A stretch of 14,885 nt of DNA, from the NCBI GenBank assembly GCA_964481705.1, contig CAYZUC010000070.1:1-14885 (forward strand), given 5' to 3'. The stretch comes from CAYZUC01 sp964481705. GTDB taxonomy: Bacteria; Bacillota; Clostridia; Lachnospirales; Lachnospiraceae. A model generated the notes under the pieces. The model made no database searches. It was given only the letters and a program-made list of their open reading frames with translations, and was not told the DNA's origin. Both the position numbers and the translations under genes were made by a program. Of the stretch, positions 1 through 7,172 are shown piece by piece (the first letter of the stretch is position 1; every line of letters starts with the position of its first letter).

Positions 1-32
1 TTCTTTTTTAACGTCGTTGACGCCTAATAATA

Positions 33-61
33 GTTATACCTATTTTGCCTTGTTTTGTCAA
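33..61 (-). promoter_or_regulatory. Sigma-A-type promoter reading off the left edge
   Basis: On the minus strand a perfect -35 TTGACA (56-61) is followed, after exactly 17 bases, by TATAAC (33-38), one mismatch from the -10 consensus. Transcription would start near position 26 and run leftwards out of the window, so the gene it serves is not visible. A short interrupted palindrome, CGTCAACGACG (12-22), lies just downstream of the predicted start, and two phased direct repeats (88-109) lie upstream. The promoter is seen in sequence; its activity is inferred. Confidence 0.65.
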
Positions 62-87
62 GGAATATGAGACATTTTCTTCGATTT

Positions 88-109
88 TAAGGACTTTCTA
101 AGGACTTTT
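88..109. repeat. 11-bp tandem direct repeat upstream of the left-edge promoter
   Basis: TAAGGACTTTC (88-98) and TAAGGACTTTT (99-109) are two head-to-tail 11-mers differing only in the last base. Their phase of 11 bp is about one helical turn. They lie 27-48 bases upstream of the -35 hexamer at 56-61, where activators of the OmpR type often bind paired direct repeats. A regulatory role is inference only. Confidence 0.5.
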
Positions 110-114
110 TAAAG

Positions 115-130
115 GTTATGATTACATAAC
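115..130. repeat. Small inverted repeat after the PEGA lipoprotein gene
   Basis: GTTATG, a four-base loop and CATAAC form a perfect 6-bp hairpin 24 bases beyond the stop codon of the lipoprotein gene. No run of T follows on the minus strand, so it is at best a weak terminator or a processing site for the five-gene run that ends here. Confidence 0.35.
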
Positions 131-154
131 TTCCAATTCGCCGATTTATGTAAA

Positions 155-1594
155 TTACTCCTGTAATAAATCCGTGAAGGAATACGTTTCATTATCTGTA
201 CCGGTTTGCAATGTGAGCGTGTAACTCTTTGTCTGATATCCTTCTTTTCGAAGTGTAATAATATGAACGCCTGCTGTTTTTGCAAAATTGCAAGGGGCTA
301 TTCCTTTGTAGGTTCCGTCATAATATACCTCTACGCCTTCGGGTCCGTCTATATAAAGCTGGTTCTCACCAATATCCGTTGAAACATCGTCCTCGATTAT
401 GTCATCGTCATCAGAGTCTCCGATTGGATAGAAGGTTTCAAAGGGAGATGTGCTGGTGCTGGAGCTCGTACTTTTACGACTCGAACTACTTTTTGAGGTG
501 CTTTTTGCCTTGTTTGTACTGATCGCTCCTCCACTGAGTGTTGTTCCTGCCTGCCTTACGCTGGAGCTTTTTGCTTTGTTTGCAGATGCCGTTTCGTCTA
601 CCGTCTCCATAGTAATCTCGATATTCGCCAGTTCTTGTCCGACACTGATGTACTTCTTAATGGTAGTATAGCCTTCTGCTCGCAGAACCATCTCGTATAC
701 ACCATATTCCAATTTCACCGGCTGGTTGGCATCCGTCTCTTCACCATTGATGAAAAGAGATGCATCGGAGGGGTGAATCAGGAAGGAAATCGTACCATTC
801 TTTAACAATTCTCCTTTCAAATCGCTGATATCCACAATAGTCTCTTTATTCCTGATTACTTCAATTGGTTTTGTTCCGCCATATCCGTGGTATGTGACAC
901 GCATGTCATATTCACCCTCCGGAACCAGTACCAGCATATGATCTTCAATGGGGCGTATAATTCGTTGTCCTATCTCAATAAATCCTCCGCGGAAGCTTTC
1001 ATCGCCTGTTAAGCGGACGTATCCATGACCTTTTTCGATAGACACCGAATACACTTGATGACCAACACCACGTAGTGTCAGCACATCTTCTTCATTGATG
1101 TCCATCAATTCGCCAATTCTAGACTCCGTTACTACCACCAGATCATCATTTACTTTATAATTATCATCATGTACACTGAGGACTCCCTTATTCATGTTGA
1201 ATACATGAGAATCCACGCCTGTAATAGAGAATGCACTGTTCGAGGTTTGGAGGGAGTCTAGTGTCTTGCTGTGAACCGATACTTGCACGTCTGTTATTTC
1301 CCCTATTGGAAGCGAGTCAATCACAATCGCCTGGCCATATCGATCATAAAAGGGCGTTGCATCTGTATACGAAAGCTCATATCTTCTGCCGGTATCAAGT
1401 GTCTGAAAAATTATTTTTTTTGTTTCGGGATCCTTCTCAACCACCATCACAGTGTCAGAGGCCTTCATCTCTTCCTCTGTCACCATTGTTTCCGTCGTCT
1501 CCGGCACCGTCTCCGCCGTTGGCATATAAGCCGCGCACGCCGTCAACCCCACAAAAGCTATCGCCATTATCATCATTTTCCATACGTTCTTCAT
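155..1594 (-). CDS. PEGA-domain surface lipoprotein
   Basis: A 479-residue exported protein. Residues 1-20 are a lipoprotein signal peptide: basic N-terminus, hydrophobic stretch, then the lipobox LTAC with Cys20 as the likely lipidated residue. Residues about 50-190 form a beta-rich region I do not recognise. PEGA-like beta modules follow at roughly 195-256, 266-332 (with FINGEE and LRAEGYTTIKKY) and 412-475 (with VYYDGTYKGIAP and LRKEGYQTKSY). Between the last two lies a low-complexity linker, rich in Ser/Thr/Lys at 339-383, with NKAKS occurring twice, then acidic at 393-403. PEGA modules are usually found in surface proteins of Gram-positive bacteria and are thought to bind or span the envelope; the ligand is unknown. 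The ATG is preceded by AAGAGGA, and the gene lies 39 bases after the CotS-like gene, so it is probably co-transcribed with it. The PEGA assignment is fairly firm; the function is unknown. Confidence 0.8.
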   Translation of the reverse strand: MKNVWKMMIMAIAFVGLTACAAYMPTAETVPETTETMVTEEEMKASDTVMVVEKDPETKKIIFQTLDTGRRYELSYTDATPFYDRYGQAIVIDSLPIGEITDVQVSVHSKTLDSLQTSNSAFSITGVDSHVFNMNKGVLSVHDDNYKVNDDLVVVTESRIGELMDINEEDVLTLRGVGHQVYSVSIEKGHGYVRLTGDESFRGGFIEIGQRIIRPIEDHMLVLVPEGEYDMRVTYHGYGGTKPIEVIRNKETIVDISDLKGELLKNGTISFLIHPSDASLFINGEETDANQPVKLEYGVYEMVLRAEGYTTIKKYISVGQELANIEITMETVDETASANKAKSSSVRQAGTTLSGGAISTNKAKSTSKSSSSRKSTSSSTSTSPFETFYPIGDSDDDDIIEDDVSTDIGENQLYIDGPEGVEVYYDGTYKGIAPCNFAKTAGVHIITLRKEGYQTKSYTLTLQTGTDNETYSFTDLLQE

Positions 1595-1633
1595 ACTATT
1601 CCTCTTTTTTCGGGCGCTAATTGTTATCTTCTA

Positions 1634-2626
1634 TTATAGGTGGAAGATCTCTTTTAGAAAAGCGTTTTTTTTGTCGTCGTTTTCTACGAGGTTTTCAAGT
1701 TTTTCATGGTTTTTTACTGGAATCCACGTTTTTTTACTATTGAGGTAGTTGCTACTGATTTTGTAGAACTTCTCTGGATAGAAGAGTCGATATGCAAGAT
1801 TCCGTCGCTCGGCATGCGTAAGACTGCGCTCCTTTTCGTATGCGTTGAGAATGATATGACCATATTCCGGATCCCAGTTGTTCTTTTCTGATACCTTTCG
1901 GCAATAATTGGAAAGGTCGCGAATGCAGGTATCGAAGATAAAGTGTTCAAAATTTAAGGTGATTACCTGACCGTCTTTATGTAAAAGATTATGATAGTTA
2001 TAGTCGCCATGACAGCAGGTTAATTCCAGCTTTTCCGTGTAATTCATTTGTGCTGTCAAGGTTCTTGCCTGATCGAAAAATTGATCAAAGTGCTTCAAGT
2101 AGTAAAGCTCAAATTCTGTTTTCTGGCTTTTGTGAGTGATATAATTTCGAACCTTCTTCATCTCCCGGATTCGCTTTTCAAAGACCTCGCGCGTGGCGTC
2201 TTCCCAAATGCTCATGGAAGATGAATTCGTGTCGCTGTTTTTGATGGTTCCCTTTTTCATTGCAGAAAAAGCACTTTTATGGAGACGAGCAAGATTACCT
2301 GCTGCCTGTGACACATCTTCTTTCTTTCTGCCATCGCTCTCTGATGCATCATACCATTCTTTCATTAGATATGTCACATGATCCGAATCTGTTGTCAAAA
2401 GCTCTCCTTCACGGTTTCGGACGAAGAAGTCAAGCTGTTCCATTCCTTCTTCTCGTAACGCAGCCATTATTTGCTCCTGCGCTTGCAATTTCCCGGTGGT
2501 CCCGTTCCATTCGCGCAGAATTTTCATACCTTTATCCGTTTCGAGAATAAGAGCGCCCCGCCCTCTGTAAGAGCGAAGCACTGTAAAATCGTAACATTCT
2601 AAGATACTTACACCTTTATCGTTCAA
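1634..2626 (-). CDS. CotS-like spore coat / aminoglycoside-phosphotransferase-fold protein
   Basis: A 330-residue soluble protein of the APH/ChoK kinase-like fold, closest in layout to the CotS family of spore coat proteins in Bacilli and Clostridia. The N-lobe, residues 10-95, includes ALILETDKGMKILRE, matching the lysine-bearing strand. The catalytic loop is HGDYNYHN (206-213). The segment that should give the metal-binding Asp reads LNFEH (224-228), so Asn or Glu stands where active kinases have DxD/DFD; the family is often suspected to be catalytically weak. Next comes the helix CIRDLSNYCRK. The start is TTG at 2624-2626: a GGAGGA motif (2633-2638) sits at the right distance upstream and there is no nearby ATG. 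It lies 56 bases after the CCA-enzyme gene and 39 before the PEGA lipoprotein gene. A role in sporulation is inferred from the family; a small-molecule kinase is the alternative. Confidence 0.75.
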   Translation of the reverse strand: MNDKGVSILECYDFTVLRSYRGRGALILETDKGMKILREWNGTTGKLQAQEQIMAALREEGMEQLDFFVRNREGELLTTDSDHVTYLMKEWYDASESDGRKKEDVSQAAGNLARLHKSAFSAMKKGTIKNSDTNSSSMSIWEDATREVFEKRIREMKKVRNYITHKSQKTEFELYYLKHFDQFFDQARTLTAQMNYTEKLELTCCHGDYNYHNLLHKDGQVITLNFEHFIFDTCIRDLSNYCRKVSEKNNWDPEYGHIILNAYEKERSLTHAERRNLAYRLFYPEKFYKISSNYLNSKKTWIPVKNHEKLENLVENDDKKNAFLKEIFHL

Positions 2627-2682
2627 AATGATTCCTCCATCCTCGTTATTATCTACTCTAACCTATGAATGGGGGATTCGTT

Positions 2683-4038
2683 TCATTCCTTAATTTTGGA
2701 CAATAAATAATCTCTGGTATTCAGAGATGGGTCGTCTAAAACCATTTCCAAAAGCTCATTCAGCTTCCTACCAAGTCCGGGGCCTGGTGCTACTCCGTTT
2801 TCAATCAAGTCTTTTCCCGTGACAGCAAGGTCTTGAATCGACAGACACTCTCCAGCATGTTTGATTTCCTTGTAAATCATTTTTACTTCTGACAGTCTTG
2901 TCAGTTTTTCTTCTCTTTTATATTCACTTTGTGCCATAATGTCTGCATATTCGATTGTTAAAAGAAGCGGAAAAATATCCTCACCTATGGTATGAACAGC
3001 GCGGCGGACGCTTTTTCTATTTGGTTCTGCGTGATAGTCGTGATAGTAAACAAGTCTGGTTACGATTCCCTTTGTCAGATTATCAAAGTGAAGTCGTTTC
3101 ATAATTGCTCCTGTAATGTCACGGCTTGCTGCAGCATGTCCATGGAAATGATCTATCCCTGCTTCGTCTACCATTTTTGATGAAGGCTTTCCAAAGTCAT
3201 GAAAAAGCATGGCCAGTCGCAGATTCTTCAGTGTGGTCGCATCGTAGTCTTCTTTCTTTATATATTCAAGGGCATGCAGTGTGTGCTCACCTACGCTATA
3301 GCAGTGATGGGGATGATTCTGTGTCGTCTGCATTATTTCATCAAACTCCGGCAGGATTATCCTGGTGATGCCAAGTTCATACGCAGTCCTCATGTAATCC
3401 GGATGTGCAGAGGTGATGAGCTTTACCAGCTCGACCTGAATGCGTTCAACACTGATGGCACGCAGATTTTCAGCCAGCTCTGCAGCAGACTGTTTTGTTT
3501 TTTCCTCTATTCGATATCCCAGCTGCGCAGAGAATCGGACGGCTCGCATGATTCGAAGTGCATCCTCCGTAAAGCGTTCGGAAGGCTCTCCTACGCATCG
3601 AATGATTCCATGTTCAAGGTCATCCATTCCGTGAAATTCGTCAACAATCCCATTCGTTTCATTATATGCCATGGCATTTATGGTAAAATCACGTCGCTTT
3701 AGGTCTTCGATGAGGTTCGGGGTAAAAAGTACCTCCTTGGGATGTCGATGGTCTTCGTATTCTCCATCGATCCGATAGGTGGTGACTTCGTATCCTTCCT
3801 TTCCCATCATGATGGTCACGGTTCCATGTTGAATTCCTGTATCAATGGTACGCCGGAAAAGCTTTTTCACCTGTTCGGGAGTCGCAGATGTAGTTACGTC
3901 ATAGTCATCAGGCGTACGCCCTAAAATGGTGTCACGAACACAACCGCCGACTGCGTATGCTTCGTAGCCGGCGTCCATCAATGTCTGTATGATCTTATTC
4001 ACATTTTCAGGTAATTGCATTTTCATAACTTTTCCCAT
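2683..4038 (-). CDS. cca: CCA-adding tRNA nucleotidyltransferase with HD domain
   Basis: A 451-residue class II nucleotidyltransferase of the poly(A) polymerase/CCA-adding family. It builds or repairs the 3' CCA end of tRNAs from CTP and ATP. The catalytic head shows GGCVRD (31-36) and the carboxylate pair in DDYDVTT (44-50). The basic nucleotide-binding segment is RRDFTINAMA (115-124), followed by the RNA-binding region with ERFTEDALRIMRAVRFS (154-170). An HD phosphohydrolase domain follows, with H253 in GEHTLHAL, HD at 280-281 and HFHGHAA at 297-303, as in many clostridial members. Its length fits the HD-containing group. A strict CCA-adding enzyme cannot be told from a partial (A- or CC-adding) enzyme by eye. 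The start is uncertain: ATGs at 4038, 4026 and 4020 are in frame and none has a strong ribosome binding site; 4020 begins MQLPENV. The gene lies 59 bases after ackA. Confidence 0.88.
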   Translation of the reverse strand: MGKVMKMQLPENVNKIIQTLMDAGYEAYAVGGCVRDTILGRTPDDYDVTTSATPEQVKKLFRRTIDTGIQHGTVTIMMGKEGYEVTTYRIDGEYEDHRHPKEVLFTPNLIEDLKRRDFTINAMAYNETNGIVDEFHGMDDLEHGIIRCVGEPSERFTEDALRIMRAVRFSAQLGYRIEEKTKQSAAELAENLRAISVERIQVELVKLITSAHPDYMRTAYELGITRIILPEFDEIMQTTQNHPHHCYSVGEHTLHALEYIKKEDYDATTLKNLRLAMLFHDFGKPSSKMVDEAGIDHFHGHAAASRDITGAIMKRLHFDNLTKGIVTRLVYYHDYHAEPNRKSVRRAVHTIGEDIFPLLLTIEYADIMAQSEYKREEKLTRLSEVKMIYKEIKHAGECLSIQDLAVTGKDLIENGVAPGPGLGRKLNELLEMVLDDPSLNTRDYLLSKIKE

Positions 4039-4070
4039 TACTTCATCTTTTCACTATGTTCTCTCAAATT

Positions 4071-4088
4071 TAATCGTTTTAATCGTTT
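4071..4088. repeat. 9-bp tandem repeat between ackA and cca
   Basis: TAATCGTTT occurs twice head to tail in the 59-base gap between the ackA stop and the cca start. No -35/-10 pair or terminator hairpin was recognised in this gap. It may be a chance A/T-rich duplication. Confidence 0.3.
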
Positions 4089-4097
4089 CATATGGCT

Positions 4098-5303
4098 TTA
4101 CTGTTTTTTGACAATCTCAACGGTCTCACGAGCAATTGCGAGTTCTTCGTTGGTCGGAATGACCATCGTGGTAACCTTGTCGGAGAGCTTTGAAAGGATA
4201 ACTTCTTCTCCACGAATTTCATTTTTATCGGAATCAACGCTGGTTCCAAGATAGGTCAAATAGTTATTGATGATTCCTTCACGTACTGCACAGTTATTCT
4301 CACCAACTCCGGCTGTAAATACGATAACATCGACTCCGTTCATAGCGGCTACATAGGAACCGATGTATTTTGCTACGCGATACATATACGTCTCCAACGT
4401 TGTTTTAGCCTGTTCATTTCCGGAAGATGCTGCCTGTCCGAGATCACGGAAGTCACTGGAGATTCCACGGGAGAGTCCAAGGACACCGGATTTTTTATTT
4501 AGTACATTGACCATTTCGTCTGCGGTCATTTTTTCTTTATCTGCCACAAAGCTTACAATCGCAGGATCAATGTCACCGCTGCGTGTTCCCATAATCAGTC
4601 CTTCCAACGGAGTCAGACCCATAGAGGTATCGACACATTTTCCATTCATAACAGCAGAAATGCTGGCTCCGTTTCCAAGATGACATACAATAATTTTGAG
4701 GTCTTCCAGGTTTTTGCCAAGAATCTCGGCTGCTCTTTTGCTGACATAGCCATGGCTGGTTCCGTGGAAACCATAGCGTCTTACTTTATATTTCTCATAA
4801 TACTCGTATGGAATACCATAAAGATATGCTTTTTTAGGCATTGTCTGGTGAAAAGCAGTATCGAAAACGCCTACCATTGGCACTCCGGGCATAATCTCCA
4901 TGCAGGAGCGAATGCCTACAAGGTTTGCGGGGTTATGGAGTGGTGCCAGATCGTTACAGCCTTCAATCTCTTTTAAGACTTCGGGGGTAAGCAGAGTAGC
5001 CTGAGAGAATTTCTCACCGCCATGTACGATTCTATGTCCCACTGCACCTATCTCTTCGAGTGATTTGATTACGCCGACTTCGACATCTACCAGCTTTTCA
5101 ATGACGAGCTTGACAGCAATGGTATGATTGGGCATCTCTACTTCTGTCTTTACTTTTTTTCCTTCTCCCGCCTGATGAGTAATGGCGCTTCCGTCGATTC
5201 CAATTCGCTCACAAAGTCCTTTTGCCAGGACCTCTTCCGAATCGCTGTTGATTAATTGATACTTCAGTGAAGAACTTCCACAGTTAATAATTAAAATGTT
5301 CAT
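4098..5303 (-). CDS. ackA: Acetate kinase
   Basis: A 401-residue cytosolic enzyme that interconverts acetate plus ATP and acetyl phosphate plus ADP, the ATP-yielding last step of fermentation to acetate. The match is full length. Every residue known to matter in the Methanosarcina enzyme has a counterpart: N7 in INCGSSSLKY, R91 in GHRIVHGG, H123 in APLHNPAN, D148 in VFDTAFHQTMP, H180 in YGFHGTSHGY, R241 in GTRSGDIDP, and the C-terminal Glu in PTNEE (383-387). GLSRGISSDFR (276-286) and GVGENN (332-337) are further signatures. The usual partner pta (phosphotransacetylase) is not adjacent. Instead ackA lies 30 bases after proS and 59 before cca on the same strand, so it probably shares the proS transcript. 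The ATG follows AGAGGGAAAAAGG. Confidence 0.97.
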   Translation of the reverse strand: MNILIINCGSSSLKYQLINSDSEEVLAKGLCERIGIDGSAITHQAGEGKKVKTEVEMPNHTIAVKLVIEKLVDVEVGVIKSLEEIGAVGHRIVHGGEKFSQATLLTPEVLKEIEGCNDLAPLHNPANLVGIRSCMEIMPGVPMVGVFDTAFHQTMPKKAYLYGIPYEYYEKYKVRRYGFHGTSHGYVSKRAAEILGKNLEDLKIIVCHLGNGASISAVMNGKCVDTSMGLTPLEGLIMGTRSGDIDPAIVSFVADKEKMTADEMVNVLNKKSGVLGLSRGISSDFRDLGQAASSGNEQAKTTLETYMYRVAKYIGSYVAAMNGVDVIVFTAGVGENNCAVREGIINNYLTYLGTSVDSDKNEIRGEEVILSKLSDKVTTMVIPTNEELAIARETVEIVKKQ

Positions 5304-5333
5304 CCTTTTTCCCTCTTCTTCTATATAATTGCT

Positions 5334-6770
5334 TTAATACGCTTTTCCCCATACTACGAGGTGTTTTGCAGGCTTTCCACAGCATACACAGGTATCGCCA
5401 ATCGGCTCATTTCCCTTGAATGGCATGCAGCGACTGGTTGCAGTCAGTTCTTCTTTGATCTTGTCTTCGCAGGCTACATCTCCACACCACATTGCCTTGA
5501 CAAAACCAGGTTTTGTTGCAAGAGTTTCCTTGAATTCCTCCCAGTTCTTTGCTTCGTAGGTGTGTGCTTCGAGGTGCTTTCTTGCTGCGTTGAGCATATC
5601 TGACTGCATCTGGTCCAGTAAATTGCCAACTGTCGTCTCAATATCCTCAAATTTGCACTCCATTTTTTCTCTGGTGTCACGTCGACAGATTACACATTTT
5701 CCTGCTTCGATATCTTTGGGTCCAACTTCGATACGAAGCGGGATTCCACGCATTTCCTGTTCAGAGAATTTCCATCCGGGACTCTTATCGGTATCATCTA
5801 CTTTGACACGGAATCCCTTCAGAGCTTCCTTGAGTTCAAATGCTTTGTCGAGTACGCCTTCCTTTTTCTGTTGAATCGGAATGATAGCAACCTGTACCGG
5901 TGCAATTCTTGGTGGAAGCTTTAATCCACTATCGTCTCCATGTACCATAATAATAGCACCAATCAGACGAGTCGTCATGCCCCAGGAGGTCTGATGTACA
6001 TACTGAAGCTTGTTGTCTTTATCCGTATATTGAATGCCAAATGCTTTCGCAAATCCATCACCAAAGTTATGGCTGGTTCCGGACTGAAGTGCTTTTCCAT
6101 CGTGCATTAATGCTTCAATGGTGTAGGTAGCTTCTGCTCCGGCAAATTTCTCTTTATCTGTCTTGCGTCCACGTATTACAGGCATCGCCAGTATCGTTTC
6201 ACAAAAATCTGCGTAGATATTGAGCATCTGAATGGTACGTGCTTCGGCATCTTCTGCTGTTGCATGTGCAGTATGTCCTTCCTGCCACAGAAATTCACGG
6301 CTGCGGAGGAATGGTCTGGTCTCTTTCTCCCATCTTACTACAGAACACCACTGATTGTATACCTTGGGAAGGTCACGATAAGAGTGAATCTCATTTTTAT
6401 AGAAATCGCAGAATAGTGTCTCAGAGGTTGGTCTTACACAGAGTCTTTCCTGCAGGGGCTGTAGTCCTCCGTGTGTCACCCAGGCTACCTCCGGAGCAAA
6501 TCCTTCTACGTGATCTTTTTCTTTATTTAACAAACTTTCGGGAATGAACATAGGAAGATACACATTCTCTACGCCGCTTTCTTTAAACATCGAATCCAAC
6601 TGCTTTTGAATCAACTCCCAAATCGCATATCCTGCGGGCTTGATTACCATACATCCTTTGACACTGGTATAATCAATCAGCTCCGCTTTTTTAACTACAT
6701 CTGTGTACCACTGTGCAAAATCCACTTCCATCGAAGTGATGGCTTCTACCAATTTTTTGTCGTTTGCCAT
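5334..6770 (-). CDS. proS: Prolyl-tRNA synthetase, archaeal/eukaryal type
   Basis: A 478-residue class II synthetase that charges tRNA-Pro. The short length, the lack of the inserted editing domain of the long bacterial form, and the C-terminal zinc-type domain mark it as ProS type 3, common in Clostridia. Motif 2 lies around RWEKETRPFLRSREFLWQEG (146-165). Motif 3 lies around GMTTRLIGAIIMVHGDDSGL (264-283). The HGxx anticodon-binding domain follows at about 288-395. The C-terminal domain has Cys429, Cys434, Cys448, Cys461 and Cys463/464 and ends in the conserved VVWGKAY. The ATG is preceded by AAGGAG at ideal spacing. Expression should be controlled by the proline T-box about 150 bases upstream. 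The gene is first in a five-gene co-directional run. Confidence 0.97.
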   Translation of the reverse strand: MANDKKLVEAITSMEVDFAQWYTDVVKKAELIDYTSVKGCMVIKPAGYAIWELIQKQLDSMFKESGVENVYLPMFIPESLLNKEKDHVEGFAPEVAWVTHGGLQPLQERLCVRPTSETLFCDFYKNEIHSYRDLPKVYNQWCSVVRWEKETRPFLRSREFLWQEGHTAHATAEDAEARTIQMLNIYADFCETILAMPVIRGRKTDKEKFAGAEATYTIEALMHDGKALQSGTSHNFGDGFAKAFGIQYTDKDNKLQYVHQTSWGMTTRLIGAIIMVHGDDSGLKLPPRIAPVQVAIIPIQQKKEGVLDKAFELKEALKGFRVKVDDTDKSPGWKFSEQEMRGIPLRIEVGPKDIEAGKCVICRRDTREKMECKFEDIETTVGNLLDQMQSDMLNAARKHLEAHTYEAKNWEEFKETLATKPGFVKAMWCGDVACEDKIKEELTATSRCMPFKGNEPIGDTCVCCGKPAKHLVVWGKAY

Positions 6771-6917
6771 GATCTTTCTCCTTATTTTCTCTCAAAATCT
6801 CTCGCTCCACGCTTTCTGCCTTATCAAGCAAAAGAAGGGCTGATAGCCCATAGAATCTGGATTTCTCGATTCCTGTTTTCTCGAAAAGAGGGTTTTGGGT
6901 GCTGGTCACGAAAATGC
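6771..6917 (-). other. Long spacer between the T-box terminator and proS
   Basis: About 147 bases separate the T-run of the T-box terminator from the proS ATG, longer than most leaders need. It holds a perfect GGGCT-ATC-AGCCC hairpin (6837-6849), followed on the minus strand by TTCTTTT, which could act as a weak second terminator or pause site. A TTTTCGAGAAAA-type palindrome lies nearby. A GTG-started frame runs from 6909 through the spacer into proS in another phase. I do not see good reason to call it a gene. Confidence 0.4.
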
Positions 6918-6957
6918 AAAAAAAACTTCCGCATCCCTATAGCCAAGGGACCGAAAG
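6918..6957 (-). terminator. T-box intrinsic terminator
   Basis: On the minus strand CTTTCGGTCCCT pairs with AGGGATGCGGAAG around a seven-base loop. This gives about 12 base pairs with two G-U pairs and one bulged G, followed at once by eight T (6918-6925). The 5' arm includes the TCCCT that would pair with the AGGG of the T-box sequence in the competing antiterminator. It should stop transcription when tRNA-Pro is charged. Confidence 0.88.
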
Positions 6958-7131
6958 CTCGGCGGTACCACCCTAATTAATCCCAATCGGGATTCTCTTT
7001 TCTTATCCGTTAACGCCGGATTTACGCAAGCTCCAAGGTGGGTTCTCTATCATGTACGTAGGAATCTCTCATCGATAATTCCCTCTCTGTGACGTCATAG
7101 GATAGATACTAGTCCTCTTCATAGCCGATTT
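6918..7131 (-). ncRNA. T-box riboswitch leader, proline-specific
   Basis: This is the leader of proS and probably of the four genes after it. Uncharged tRNA-Pro is expected to bind and favour an antiterminator, so that transcription continues when proline charging is low. The strongly conserved T-box AGGGTGGTACCGCC is exact at 6961-6974. Stem I shows TGAAGAGGACTAGTA and later AGAGAGGGAA, which fit the GA and AG-bulge motifs. A stem III-like hairpin AATCCC-GATT-GGGATT lies at 6978-6993. The specifier region reads GAACCCACC on the minus strand, giving the Pro codon CCC at 7040-7042 followed by A; CCA one base on is an alternative. The proline specificity is supported by the codon and by proS downstream. 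Exact 5' and 3' limits are approximate. Confidence 0.92.
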
Positions 7132-7137
7132 TTCTTA

Positions 7138-7166
7138 ATTCTAGGCTATTTCTAAATTTTTGTCAA
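7138..7166 (-). promoter_or_regulatory. Promoter of the T-box/proS operon
   Basis: A perfect TTGACA (7161-7166) and TAGAAT (7138-7143) are separated by exactly 17 bases on the minus strand, placing the transcript start near 7131, immediately before the T-box stem I. The -35 lies only a few bases after the stop codon of the M13 peptidase gene, and no terminator lies between, so read-through from that gene into the leader is possible. Confidence 0.85.
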
Positions 7167-7172
7167 TGAGAT

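Noticed and set aside
1231..1639. Two plus-strand frames of 122-129 codons opposite the lipoprotein gene
   Set aside because: They are antisense to a well-supported gene, and their low-complexity composition mirrors its reverse complement.
3199..3702. 167-codon plus-strand frame
   Set aside because: It is antisense to the CCA enzyme, with no ribosome binding site or recognisable domain.
4039..4097. Promoter for cca between ackA and cca
   Set aside because: No -35/-10 pair with acceptable spacing; only a 9-bp tandem repeat is present.
6691..6909. GTG-started 72-residue frame in the proS leader and 5' end of proS
   Set aside because: It overlaps proS in another phase, has no ribosome binding site next to the GTG and spans a structured leader; part of its translation looks protein-like, probably by chance.
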